Source: CAIVAT01 sp037131145 (GTDB lineage Bacteria; Bacteroidota; Bacteroidia; Bacteroidales; FEN-979). Taken from it: a DNA stretch of 61,648 bases. Position 1 is the first letter of the stretch, and each line of letters opens with the position of its first letter. The stretch spans positions 1 to 61,648 of the forward strand of contig JBAXRP010000003.1 in NCBI GenBank assembly GCA_037131145.1, given 5' to 3'. A program made the translations under genes and the position numbers. The notes under the pieces were generated by a model, which saw nothing but the letters and a program-made list of their open reading frames with translations, made no database searches and was not told where the DNA came from. Shown here one piece after another: positions 17,089 to 25,997 of the stretch.

Positions 17089-19107
17089 ATGATGGATTCT
17101 ATATTATATAAAAATACATGGGAATCTGAGGAAATTGAGGAAGCGGGGAAGTTATCTGGGCCTGTTTTAATTGTGGGCGCTTCAGGTTTTATTGGCGCAA
17201 ACCTGTTTTTTACTTTGAGCCAATTTCGTAAAGATGTTTTTGCATGTTCACGAAATCCGCAAAAATCATGGCGACTTTCAGGGGTTGATTCTAAAAGTTT
17301 AATTAACACGGACATCACCAATTATGACCAGATAAAAAAAACCGTGAATGACCTTAGACCACAAACTGTTTTTAATTTATCGGCTTATGGAGCTTATGCG
17401 AGACAGGCAGATACCGAAAAAATTCATCAGACAAATTATTTCGGGACACTCAATCTTATCCGCGCTTTATCAGAAACCGGATGCAGCGCTTTTGTGCAGG
17501 CTGGTTCTTCTTCGGAATATGGGCTCAATTGCAATTTTTCTGATGAGACATCTGAACTGATTCCAAATAGTGATTATGCAGTAACCAAGGTTAGCGCAGG
17601 CTATCTTATCAAATATTATGGGAGAGTACATGGATTTCCCTGCATTAATTTGCGCTTATACTCGGTTTATGGTCCTTGGGAAGAGCGTGACAGATTGATT
17701 CCTGTACTGATTACTAATGGTCTTAAAGGGAAATACCCGCATTTGGTGAACAAAGAAATTTCCCGTGATTTTATATATATTGATGATTGCACTTATGCAT
17801 TAGTGAAAGCAGCAACGATTGCATGTAAAAATTACCCTGGAGAATCTATAAACATCGCTTCAGGGGTTAAAACGACTTTGGAAACCGCTGCATTTACTGC
17901 GAAAAATATTTTTAACATCAAAGAGGATCCTGATTTTGGCTCTATGGCAAATCGAAAATGGGATTTGCCGCAATGGTACGGAAACCCTGAATTGGCAAAG
18001 AAGTTGATGGGATGGACGTTTAAAAAGCAATTTAATGAAGGACTCAGACTGACAATTGCATGGGAAAGGGAAGCTGAAACAAAGCTTAAATATGTAACGG
18101 TTCCGCTTAAAGAAAAGAAAATTTCTGCAATTATTGCATGTTATAAAGACGAACAATCAATTCCGGTTTTATTTGAAAGGCTTACAACAGTTTTTCAGAA
18201 GAGTTTTTACGATTACGAAATTATTTTTGTTAATGATTGTAGTCCTTTTATGGATGAAGCAATTATCTATCAATTGTGTCTGAATGATAATCATGTTATT
18301 GGAATCTCTCATTCCAGGAACTTTGGTTCACAGTCCGCATTTATCAGTGGAATGGAAATAGCATCAGGTGATGCTGTAGTTGTTTTGGATGGCGACGGTC
18401 AGGATCCACCTGAAATAATTAAAGACTTTATTTTGAAATGGGAGGAAGGTTATGACATCGTTTATGGACAACGGATAAAACGTAAAGCGCCACTTTACAT
18501 GCAGGTTTTATACAAATGGTTTTATCGGTTATTCAAGAATATTTCTGATATTGATATACCGGTAGATGCCGGTGATTTTTCACTCATTGACCGAAAAGCA
18601 GTCGGGTATCTTCTCCAATTCCCTGAAAAGGATATTTTCCTTCGGGGATTACGCGCCTGGATTGGATTCAGGCAGGTTGGAGTTCCATACATTCGACCTG
18701 AGCGTCTTTTTGGTAGCACAACTAATAGTTTCCTGAAAAATATCTGGTGGGCAAAAAAAGGAATTTTTTCATTTAGCACAAAACCGCTACAGTATATTCA
18801 AGCGATTGGGGTTGCTATATTTATTGGCACTTTAGGGCTTTCAATCTTTTATATAATAAATTATTTAATCAAACCCCCACAAGACGCCAAGGGAATTACT
18901 ACTATTATAACAATAATGCTTGGGTTAGGAGGCGTTCAACTTATTTCAATCAGTCTTCTTGGAGATTATATCGGTAAGATCATAGAAGAAGTTAAGAACA
19001 GACCTAAATATATAAGGGATAAAATAATTTACAATAGCAAAATATATTCTGCTCCTAAAGATATTAATAAAGTTATTAATGAAATTCAGAACAATAAAAA
19101 TTTGTAA
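17089..19107 (+). CDS. Fused NAD-dependent sugar epimerase/dehydratase and GT2 (DPM1-like) membrane glycosyltransferase
   Basis: Residues about 20-320 are an extended short-chain dehydrogenase: the NAD motif GASGFIGANL, then QAGSSSEYG and the catalytic YAVTK. Residues about 340-575 are a GT2 glycosyltransferase of the polyprenyl-phosphate sugar synthase type, with SAIIACYKDEQSIPVLFERL, IIFVNDCSP and LDGDGQDPPE. Two C-terminal membrane segments (about 575-640) follow, as in undecaprenyl-phosphate glycosyltransferases. The two activities are normally separate proteins, and no frameshift or start lies between them. The fusion suggests that a nucleotide sugar is modified and then loaded on the lipid carrier by one polypeptide. 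It sits in a tight operon with transketolase subunits upstream and methyltransferases downstream. Confidence 0.85.
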   Translation: MMDSILYKNTWESEEIEEAGKLSGPVLIVGASGFIGANLFFTLSQFRKDVFACSRNPQKSWRLSGVDSKSLINTDITNYDQIKKTVNDLRPQTVFNLSAYGAYARQADTEKIHQTNYFGTLNLIRALSETGCSAFVQAGSSSEYGLNCNFSDETSELIPNSDYAVTKVSAGYLIKYYGRVHGFPCINLRLYSVYGPWEERDRLIPVLITNGLKGKYPHLVNKEISRDFIYIDDCTYALVKAATIACKNYPGESINIASGVKTTLETAAFTAKNIFNIKEDPDFGSMANRKWDLPQWYGNPELAKKLMGWTFKKQFNEGLRLTIAWEREAETKLKYVTVPLKEKKISAIIACYKDEQSIPVLFERLTTVFQKSFYDYEIIFVNDCSPFMDEAIIYQLCLNDNHVIGISHSRNFGSQSAFISGMEIASGDAVVVLDGDGQDPPEIIKDFILKWEEGYDIVYGQRIKRKAPLYMQVLYKWFYRLFKNISDIDIPVDAGDFSLIDRKAVGYLLQFPEKDIFLRGLRAWIGFRQVGVPYIRPERLFGSTTNSFLKNIWWAKKGIFSFSTKPLQYIQAIGVAIFIGTLGLSIFYIINYLIKPPQDAKGITTIITIMLGLGGVQLISISLLGDYIGKIIEEVKNRPKYIRDKIIYNSKIYSAPKDINKVINEIQNNKNL

Positions 19108-19110
19108 AAA

Positions 19111-19842
19111 GTGACAACAATCAAGAAAAATGTTACTGTTTTTAACAGTGATGTTGAGGCTAACCAAGGCTACAAATATACTACCAATACAAAGTTTTCA
19201 TCCGTTGTATCAAATTTACGATTGACAAACATAACCCTTGAAAGCATTCCGGCAGGCGTGAAATCATTAATTGATATTGGTTGTGGCGATGGTACTTACA
19301 CTTATGAACTTTATAAGGCAAGAACTGATTTAACCATTGCGGCTACAGATCCTGCTACTAAAGCAGTAGAACTTGCGAAGCAAAATTATTCGAATATTGA
19401 TTTTTTCCCTTCTAATATTTTGGTGCCAGAAAGTTTTGCCAACAGACATTATGATATGGCAGTTATCAGAGGTGTTTTACACCATTTATCAGATCCGAAA
19501 AAAGCCATTGAAAACACATTAGACCTTGTCAACTATATGTTAATCATAGAACCAAATGGGAATAATCCTGTTTTAAAATATATTGAAAAACATTCGGCAT
19601 ACCATGTTGAGCATGAGGAACAATCCTTCACAACAAGCCAATTAAAAAACTGGTGCGGCGATGCCGGATGGCAGATTTCTTCCATTCAATATGTTGGGTT
19701 TGTTCCTTTTTTTTTCCCAACGTTTTTGTCGAAAATGATCTATTTTTTCCAACCATTTATGGAAAAAATTCCAATGCTAAGGTTTTATTTAAGTGGACAA
19801 ATAGTAATTCTTTGCCAAAAAAATAAAAATGGGAAGCGTTAA
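19111..19842 (+). CDS. Class I SAM-dependent methyltransferase
   Basis: The GTG at 19111, three bases after the preceding stop, is the best start; no upstream ATG is available in frame. The SAM-binding motif is LIDIGCGDGTYTYELY (about residues 52-67), followed by the acidic strand AATDP and the post-motif VIRGVLHHLSDPKKAIENTL, as in the Methyltransf_11/12 group. A Tyr/Phe-rich C-terminus suggests membrane proximity. It is the fourth gene of the transketolase cassette and overlaps the next methyltransferase by 14 bases. The acceptor is probably a sugar or lipid-linked intermediate. Confidence 0.82.
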   Translation: MTTIKKNVTVFNSDVEANQGYKYTTNTKFSSVVSNLRLTNITLESIPAGVKSLIDIGCGDGTYTYELYKARTDLTIAATDPATKAVELAKQNYSNIDFFPSNILVPESFANRHYDMAVIRGVLHHLSDPKKAIENTLDLVNYMLIIEPNGNNPVLKYIEKHSAYHVEHEEQSFTTSQLKNWCGDAGWQISSIQYVGFVPFFFPTFLSKMIYFFQPFMEKIPMLRFYLSGQIVILCQKNKNGKR

Positions 19843-20539
19843 AGACGACCGAGGTTATAATCAAGGTTTTAAACCAGGAAAAACTTTAACAATTCGAACT
19901 CAGCGACGATGTGCCTGGATGATTCAACAGATGGATTCGTCGAATCAAAAGGATATTCTGGAAATTGGATGTGGAACGGGTGAGTTGTCATCAATTCTTG
20001 CTGAAAAAACAAATCACCATGTTTTAGGGACAGATCTTTGCGCTCCTTTTATTAATCAGGCAGGGCTAAATTATAAACGCCCAAACCTTCAATTTCAAGT
20101 ATTGGATTTTCATAATCCACAGCGCCTGGGAGAAAAGAAATTTGATTACATCGTGGGAAACGGTATTTTACATCATCTTTATACTAATCTCGATAATTCG
20201 CTGAAAGCCCTGAGCAATCTACTAAAGGATGATGGGAAATTACTTTTTATTGAACCAAATATTTATAACCCCTATTGTTTTATTATTTTTGGAACAACTC
20301 CTTTCTTCAGAAAAATGGCTAACCTTGAACCCGATGAAATGGCTTTTTCAGGTAAGTATATTACCCGTTTGCTGAAAAAGCAAAACTACTCTGAAATAAG
20401 TGTTGAATATCGGGATTTTCTATTGCCAAATACTCCGACATTTCTGGTCAATCCGACAATTGCAATAGGCTCTGTTTTAGAAAAGATTCCAATAATAAAA
20501 TATTTAAGCCAATCAATTTTCATTTCTGCAAAAAAATGA
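19829..20539 (+). CDS. Class I SAM-dependent methyltransferase
   Basis: Motif I is ILEIGCGTGELSSILAEK (about residues 40-57), followed by VLGTDLCAPF and the substrate-side motif IVGNGILHHLY. The last 60 residues are hydrophobic and aromatic, as in its neighbour upstream, which it overlaps by 14 bases. The two are different in sequence but likely arose by duplication and act on the same pathway. It is the last gene of the cassette: only 34 bases separate its stop from the convergent ssrA gene. Confidence 0.82.
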   Translation: MGSVKDDRGYNQGFKPGKTLTIRTQRRCAWMIQQMDSSNQKDILEIGCGTGELSSILAEKTNHHVLGTDLCAPFINQAGLNYKRPNLQFQVLDFHNPQRLGEKKFDYIVGNGILHHLYTNLDNSLKALSNLLKDDGKLLFIEPNIYNPYCFIIFGTTPFFRKMANLEPDEMAFSGKYITRLLKKQNYSEISVEYRDFLLPNTPTFLVNPTIAIGSVLEKIPIIKYLSQSIFISAKK

Positions 20540-20573
20540 ATCTTCTATTTCAAAGATGCATTTCCTTTCAACA

Positions 20574-20946
20574 GGTGGAGCTGGAGGGATTCGAACCCTC
20601 GTCCAAACAAGTAGCAAAAGCGCTTTCTACATGCTTAGCCTTTTATTAATTGTCGGGAACCGGCTGGTAAAAAGCAAACCTACCTGATCCTTAGTCCCTG
20701 TTTTTTCACCCAGACGGCAGAACAACGCCCGGATTATCTCAACTTTTGCGATGCCTCATCCGAAACACCGTTGAGAAAGGTTTTTCGGGAGACAAGACGC
20801 GCCTAATTTCTAAAATTAAGCAGCAAGTCTGTATGAGTAATTGTCGCCGTTTATAGGCATTGAGAACTGACTTTTTACGAGGTCGGCTCACGAACACTCG
20901 GCATGCTTACGATCCCACTTCCCTGCTGTCAAAACCGGTCAGCCCC
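20574..20946 (-). ncRNA. ssrA: tmRNA (ssrA)
   Basis: Read on the minus strand, the 5' end GGGGCTGACCGGTTTTGACAG pairs with the 3' acceptor strand CAGCTCC, followed by discriminator A and CC. The T-arm GGGTTCGAATCCC is intact. The reading frame at 20816-20848 encodes the proteolysis tag GDNYSYRLAA before a TAA, ending in the canonical LAA recognised by ClpXP-type proteases. The exact resume codon (GGC, or the preceding AAC) is inferred from the usual Gly start of Bacteroidetes tags. The genomic 3' end reads ACC then T, so the final A of CCA must be added after transcription. A -7 box lies just upstream (20964-20971). Confidence 0.95.
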
Positions 20947-20963
20947 ATGGAATTATCAATTGG

Positions 20964-20993
20964 CAAAAGTAGTGTTTATTTTATTGTACCAAG
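20964..20993 (-). promoter_or_regulatory. Predicted ssrA promoter
   Basis: On the minus strand, TACTTTTG (20964-20971) matches the Bacteroidetes -7 consensus TAnnTTTG, with CTTG 18 bases upstream as a weak -33 element. The spacing places transcription start a few bases before the mature tmRNA 5' end. Confidence 0.5.
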
Positions 20994-21037
20994 GTGGTTC
21001 AGACTATTTGTATTGCAAATACTTTCGTGAAATAAAT

Positions 21038-22747
21038 TCATTGGTTTGCTTTATCAATTTGTTGCAGAAGTTTGCCTGCCTCTTCGTTTCCGGGATATAA
21101 TCTGAGAACTTTCAAGCAATACACTCTGGCGCTGTCGAAATTCCTTTTGTGATAATTGGCAACGATAAGGTTGAAATTGGCATTCAAATTATCAGGGGAA
21201 TGCGTGAGGTATTTCTTAAAATCTGCAATAGCTGAATCATGTCTATCGAGTTTATCTGTACAAAGAATGCCCCGGTATATATAGGATTCATATTCTTTCG
21301 GATTGAGTTTGATCGTATTGGAATAATCGGCAAAGGCAAGTTCATACTTACCGATATGGTCATATATTATACCTCTGTTCTTGTACAATGAAAAATTTGT
21401 GGAATCAATCTTCAATCCATCAGTCAGGTCATTAATAGCCTTATCATATTGTTTGTTTTCATTAAAAATAAATGCTCTGTTAATATATGCTGAAATACAT
21501 CTTGGATTTTTTTCCATCACATCGGTCCATAACGACACACTGTCTTTCCATACCAGGTTGCGATTCCATGTCAGGAAAATTAGAAATAAAATCACCACAA
21601 TTCCGGTAGTATCAAGTATTTTTTTCCTTTTTACAGCAATAGACTGCCGCTTTTTCCAGAAAGAAATTGCGGCGATTGTGGCAAAACCTATGTAAGGAAT
21701 GTATGTGTAACGTTCGGCGACAAAAGCAGGTCCTACTGGCAGGAATTGCAACACCGGGAAGATTGTGAAAAGAAAGAATAACAGTCCAAAAGTAATATAA
21801 TTATCATTTTTCCATGTTTTCCATAATGCAAAGGCAATTAGAATTAAAATTAGAGGCGAAAAATATATATAAAATGGAACATCTCCCTGAAGCGTAACAG
21901 GGTAAGTATAAACAACTGTCTGATAAAATGGAAACAGGAATTTTATTATGTAAATGAAGATTCCATAAGGAGCATAAAAAAGGGTTTGAAACAGAGGTAT
22001 TTCCAGCGGGTTAATGAAGTTGCTTGCCTTCTGGGCAAAAACGGCGATGATGCCAAAGATGAGAGATAATATTAAAAAAGGAATTTTTTCCAGAATTGTC
22101 TTCCAGGTAAATTTTCGGGATAAGAAATAGTCTGTCAGAAACAGTACTAACGGTAAGGTAACGGCTTGAGCTTTTGAAAGCAATGAAAAAACAAAGAAAA
22201 TGAGCGTAAAAATGAAAAATGATGTTTTGCAATTGCGTACGTAATACAAATATGAAATTAATGAGAGAAAGAAATAGGCTGTATAAAGCAGGTCTTTCCG
22301 CTCAGAAATCCAGGCAACAGATTCTACATGCATAGGATGAATTGCAAAAAGCAAAGCAATGGTGACAGCAATATTTACATTCTTTTTCAACAGGTGGAAA
22401 AAAAACACGTAAACGAGAAAGGAATTAACAAGGTGCAATATCAGGTTATGAAAGTGGTAACCTTGTGCAGATAATTTAAAGAGATGATAATCAAAGGAAA
22501 AGCTCAGGATTATAAATGGATGGTAATTTCCCATAAAATAAGTTGAAAATATTTTCCTGAAGTTTACCAAGGAAAAGGCAGTAATCATATCATTGTTCAT
22601 GATGTAAACAATGTCGTCCCAATTTACAAATTCGTTGTTCAGGGATGGGAAGAAAGCTATTAAAATGGCAAATCCCAATAGGAGAATTTTCCAATTCAAC
22701 AACTTCGCTTCTTTTAGGCTGATCTTCTTTTTATTCGCCATAATCAT
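21038..22747 (-). CDS. TMTC-like GT-C membrane glycosyltransferase with C-terminal TPRs
   Basis: The 569-residue protein is paralogous to the plus-strand gene at 10217: it shares NWDDIVYI, STYFMGNYHPF and HVESVAWISERKDLLYT. About 10 membrane segments occupy the first 385 residues and about four TPR units follow (for example AYINRAFIFNENKQYDKAI). Either of two ATGs (22747 or 22741) can start it, and the start overlaps the end of the GpsA-like gene, so they are co-transcribed. It probably glycosylates extracytoplasmic substrates. Three copies of this family flank the glycan genes in this window, which suggests different acceptor specificities. Confidence 0.78.
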   Translation of the reverse strand: MIMANKKKISLKEAKLLNWKILLLGFAILIAFFPSLNNEFVNWDDIVYIMNNDMITAFSLVNFRKIFSTYFMGNYHPFIILSFSFDYHLFKLSAQGYHFHNLILHLVNSFLVYVFFFHLLKKNVNIAVTIALLFAIHPMHVESVAWISERKDLLYTAYFFLSLISYLYYVRNCKTSFFIFTLIFFVFSLLSKAQAVTLPLVLFLTDYFLSRKFTWKTILEKIPFLILSLIFGIIAVFAQKASNFINPLEIPLFQTLFYAPYGIFIYIIKFLFPFYQTVVYTYPVTLQGDVPFYIYFSPLILILIAFALWKTWKNDNYITFGLLFFLFTIFPVLQFLPVGPAFVAERYTYIPYIGFATIAAISFWKKRQSIAVKRKKILDTTGIVVILFLIFLTWNRNLVWKDSVSLWTDVMEKNPRCISAYINRAFIFNENKQYDKAINDLTDGLKIDSTNFSLYKNRGIIYDHIGKYELAFADYSNTIKLNPKEYESYIYRGILCTDKLDRHDSAIADFKKYLTHSPDNLNANFNLIVANYHKRNFDSARVYCLKVLRLYPGNEEAGKLLQQIDKANQ

Positions 22748-23729
22748 TAAAGGAAAGAATTGTATTTACGAACTTTGAAATATCATAAGGGGTGTGAAAA
22801 ATATGATGGAGTTCGGCGATAATAGGGAAATGGTTTTCAACAATAATTTTTTTAGACATTTCTGTATAAAAAGTATTGACAGCAGTTTTTCCTTCTAAAA
22901 CCAGGTCGTGTGAGATATGTTCACTAAAGAAACCCTTACCGATAAGTAGTCCAAAAGTGCGGTTACGGCTTAGGTCATTTAAAGCCGTAAGAGTGAAATC
23001 GCCGTATCCACAGTAATTGAACAAAGTTTTCTCGCGCCCTCCGAACCATTGTAACACGCTTCGCATCTCCCTGAAGGCTTTGGTAAGAATCATAAACCTC
23101 AGATTTGGCGAGTTGAATTGTGCATCAACTATACCGATGACAACGGCATAGATATTTTTCAGGATGCTTAGCAGTTCAACGCCGAGAATGTCATCAGAAT
23201 AATCAAGATGAATACTTGTGCTTTCAAATAAAAGTGAGATTTGTGAAATATCAAGATTTTGCTGGTGACCAAAAGTAAGCCCGGTTGGCAGTCGGTTAAT
23301 AATTTCCCTTGCAAAACCAGGTCCTTTAAGGGCGCTAACCCTGTTTGGTAAAATTTCCAATAAACATTCTATAATCGTCTTACTTCCATAGCCGAAGCCC
23401 TTAGCAAGATTTATAAAATGGGCTTCCGGTGGCAGATGAGTTCGAATGGTTTTGAGGTAATCAATCATGACTACCGAAGGAACTGCCAGAAATATAATTT
23501 CGCTATGTTCAAGAAGTTGGTTATCGGTAGTTGCATGAAGCCCTTTATGCAAACGAATTGTTGGAAAGTATCTGGAATTTAAATGGTTAAGATTAATGTC
23601 AGTGACAGTGTCTGGTTCGATAGAGTGAAGAAGAATATTTTCCCGCTCAGTTTCAGCAAGGATATTTCCCAAGGCAGTGCCAATGGTTCCAGCGCCGATA
23701 ATTGATACTCTGTATTGTTTGTTGTTCAT
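22731..23729 (-). CDS. NAD(P)-dependent glycerol-3-phosphate dehydrogenase family protein (GpsA-like)
   Basis: The N-terminus carries the Rossmann motif VSIIGAGTIGTALGNILAE. Family features follow: FLAVPSVVMIDYL, INLAKGFG, LKGPGFAREI, LKNIYAVVIGIVDA (with the catalytic Lys region) and GYGDFTLTALNDLSRNRTFG. The length of 332 residues matches GpsA, which reduces dihydroxyacetone phosphate to sn-glycerol-3-phosphate for phospholipid synthesis. The sequence is rather divergent and the gene lies within a glycan locus, so a specialised role (for instance glycerol-phosphate for a surface polymer) is possible; I therefore leave the symbol empty. Its stop overlaps the following TMTC-like gene. Confidence 0.75.
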   Translation of the reverse strand: MNNKQYRVSIIGAGTIGTALGNILAETERENILLHSIEPDTVTDINLNHLNSRYFPTIRLHKGLHATTDNQLLEHSEIIFLAVPSVVMIDYLKTIRTHLPPEAHFINLAKGFGYGSKTIIECLLEILPNRVSALKGPGFAREIINRLPTGLTFGHQQNLDISQISLLFESTSIHLDYSDDILGVELLSILKNIYAVVIGIVDAQFNSPNLRFMILTKAFREMRSVLQWFGGREKTLFNYCGYGDFTLTALNDLSRNRTFGLLIGKGFFSEHISHDLVLEGKTAVNTFYTEMSKKIIVENHFPIIAELHHIFHTPYDISKFVNTILSFNDYGE

Positions 23730-23732
23730 AAT

Positions 23733-25958
23733 TTATTTCTTCTGATTTGCCGGAAATTCAAGGTGAAAACATGCGCCATTTTCATTGGATACAGATAATT
23801 TTCCCTCAACTTGTTGAACAAGGATGCTGATGATTTTTGAACCCATGGTTGCTGAGTTTTCCATTGTGAAATTTTCAGGTAACCCTATCCCGTTATCACA
23901 CACTGAAATGCAATATTTTTCATTATCAGCGGGTACGAGACTTACCGTAATAATTCCAGTCAGGCTTCCGGGGAAGGCATATTTGTATGCGTTGGTTAAT
24001 AACTCGTTAATAATTAATCCAACTGGAAGTGTCATCTCGATTGCAAGAGTACATTCGCTGATTTCAGTGATAATCTCTATTCTATTATTACTGAAGGAAT
24101 TAGAAATAATAAGGCAGAGATGTTGAAGGTAGGTATCGAACGGAATGGTGTTGATTTCTTGTGATTTATAAAGTTGTTCATGCACTAACGACATAGTACG
24201 TATTCTAAGTTTCAGATCAGCTAAGGAACTCGAAAGTTTTAAATCTGATGCCTCATCGCGCAACATATCCATCAGACTACCAAGAATAGCAAAATTATTT
24301 TTCACACGATTGTGGATTTCACGAAGCAGAGATTCCTTTTGCCTGGCATTCTCAGATAGTTCTTCCTCAAATCGTTTATTTTCAGAAAAGTCCCTGACCA
24401 CGGTAATAATTTCCTCCACAGAGCCAGTTGACAGATCAACTATTGGGTTTAAAATTGCTTCAGCCCAAAAAGAGGATCCATTCTTCCTGATTGCTTTGTA
24501 ATAATACCGAATAGGTTTTTTAAAATGAAGCATTTCAATAATTTTCTGACTAACTTTTGCCTGAAAAGAAGTTTCTACCAAATCAAGGGGGCTTTTATTT
24601 TTCATAATCTCCTCAACAGTAAATCCATATAATTTTTCACAGGAGTTACTTATGTATAATCGGCTAAGGTTGGCATTTAACAATGAAATGCTGTCGGTTG
24701 TATTTTCTGCCAGAAACCGATGTAGTTCCTCACTTTGTTGCAAAATGTTGTTGGCTTCAATGTTATCTTTTATTTCCTGAACTAACTGTTCGTTTAATTC
24801 ATTAAATCTGTTTTTTCTTCTTTGGTTACTTCGGGTAAGTAAGTCGAGAACAAAAATAAGTGTCAGGAATCCCAGGAACGTGACTTCGAAACCCAATGTT
24901 TGTATTTTACGATTTTTTATCTGAAGATTCTGAATAAGAATTTTCTGTTTTGTTAGCTCATTTTGAGTTTCATTTTCATTAATTGATTGATTTGCCTCCA
25001 GAATAAGAGTTTCAGAACGATTTTTTTCAAGACTCAGCTTAATTCTGTATTCAATACATTTCTGAAAATAATCGTATGCGTCCTGATAGCGTCCTTCAGA
25101 AATTGCAAAATCTTTCATTGCAACGTAAACTGTCGCCAGATAATAGGACTGGTTTAACGGGATAGCCAGGTTTAAAGATTTATTGATATAATAATGCACA
25201 GAGTCATTTTTTCCTAAAAATCCGTAGGCTTCGCCAACATTAAGGTAAGAGGAAGAAAGCAGAGAGATATTGCCTGTTTCTTTACGGATATGCAATGCTT
25301 TTTTGTTGAAAATAAGATTTTGGGTATAATTCCCAGTGGTATAATAGATATTTGCAATTCGAGTATAAAGTATGGCAATTTCCGTAAGGTTATTTTCATC
25401 CGAGAACGAATCAATAGCTTTTCTGTAAAGATAGCCCGCTAAATCAAATTGTTTTTTTTGCCGATATGCATCTCCGATTGATTTTAGCACAAAGCCTTTA
25501 AGGTTCGGATTCGTGGTATTGTTAAAAAATGAAAGGCTAAAATAGAGTGTCCGAATGGCTAAATCATATTGCTTAATTGCAAGGTAATAGTTACCATATA
25601 AGTAAAAAACTTTGGTTTTGGATGATAAATCAGAAGTTTTTGTTGCAAGTTCTGAAATAATCATAAGATATTTTTCAGCCAGTTCAAAATTCCTTATTGA
25701 TATGAATAAAGCAATGACGCGACCATAGTAGTATATTTGATTTCTGATATCTCCGGTTTGTCGAAATATTTCGATGCATTGATAAATCTGCTGAAGGGCT
25801 TTTTCATAATGTTCGTTTTCAGAGTAATAATTAGCTAATTGCGCCAATGAGTCGGTTTGATGAACGATGGTCAAGGAATCTTTAACTGCTTTGAAATCTT
25901 TAGAGCTACCAAAAAAAGGGATGCAAACCGTGAAACAGATTAATATGAGCGCCTTCAT
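23733..25958 (-). CDS. Sensor histidine kinase: exported TPR domain, membrane helix, PAS, HisKA_2/HATPase
   Basis: The ATG at 25958 starts a signal sequence (MKALILICFTVCIPFFGSS); an in-frame ATG 11 codons upstream is less likely. Residues about 30-330 are TPR-like repeats, followed by a coiled coil and one membrane helix (FLGFLTLIFVLDLL). A PAS domain has NTTDSISLLNANLSRLY and RKNGSSFWAEA. The phosphoacceptor region is of the HisKA_2/HWE-like type (LLREIHNRVKNNFAIL), and the ATPase domain has N-box INELLTNAYKYAF and G1 CDNGIGLP. It probably senses a periplasmic cue and autophosphorylates on the His of EIHNRVKNN. No response regulator is adjacent, so it is an orphan kinase. Confidence 0.88.
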   Translation of the reverse strand: MKALILICFTVCIPFFGSSKDFKAVKDSLTIVHQTDSLAQLANYYSENEHYEKALQQIYQCIEIFRQTGDIRNQIYYYGRVIALFISIRNFELAEKYLMIISELATKTSDLSSKTKVFYLYGNYYLAIKQYDLAIRTLYFSLSFFNNTTNPNLKGFVLKSIGDAYRQKKQFDLAGYLYRKAIDSFSDENNLTEIAILYTRIANIYYTTGNYTQNLIFNKKALHIRKETGNISLLSSSYLNVGEAYGFLGKNDSVHYYINKSLNLAIPLNQSYYLATVYVAMKDFAISEGRYQDAYDYFQKCIEYRIKLSLEKNRSETLILEANQSINENETQNELTKQKILIQNLQIKNRKIQTLGFEVTFLGFLTLIFVLDLLTRSNQRRKNRFNELNEQLVQEIKDNIEANNILQQSEELHRFLAENTTDSISLLNANLSRLYISNSCEKLYGFTVEEIMKNKSPLDLVETSFQAKVSQKIIEMLHFKKPIRYYYKAIRKNGSSFWAEAILNPIVDLSTGSVEEIITVVRDFSENKRFEEELSENARQKESLLREIHNRVKNNFAILGSLMDMLRDEASDLKLSSSLADLKLRIRTMSLVHEQLYKSQEINTIPFDTYLQHLCLIISNSFSNNRIEIITEISECTLAIEMTLPVGLIINELLTNAYKYAFPGSLTGIITVSLVPADNEKYCISVCDNGIGLPENFTMENSATMGSKIISILVQQVEGKLSVSNENGACFHLEFPANQKK

Positions 25959-25997
25959 GTGGTAATAGATCGAAAAGTTAAGACTATTCAAATAAAA

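Noticed and set aside
20903..21100. Plus-strand ORF of 65 codons
   Set aside because: It overlaps the tmRNA 5' end and the end of the TMTC-like gene on the other strand, and has no recognisable product.
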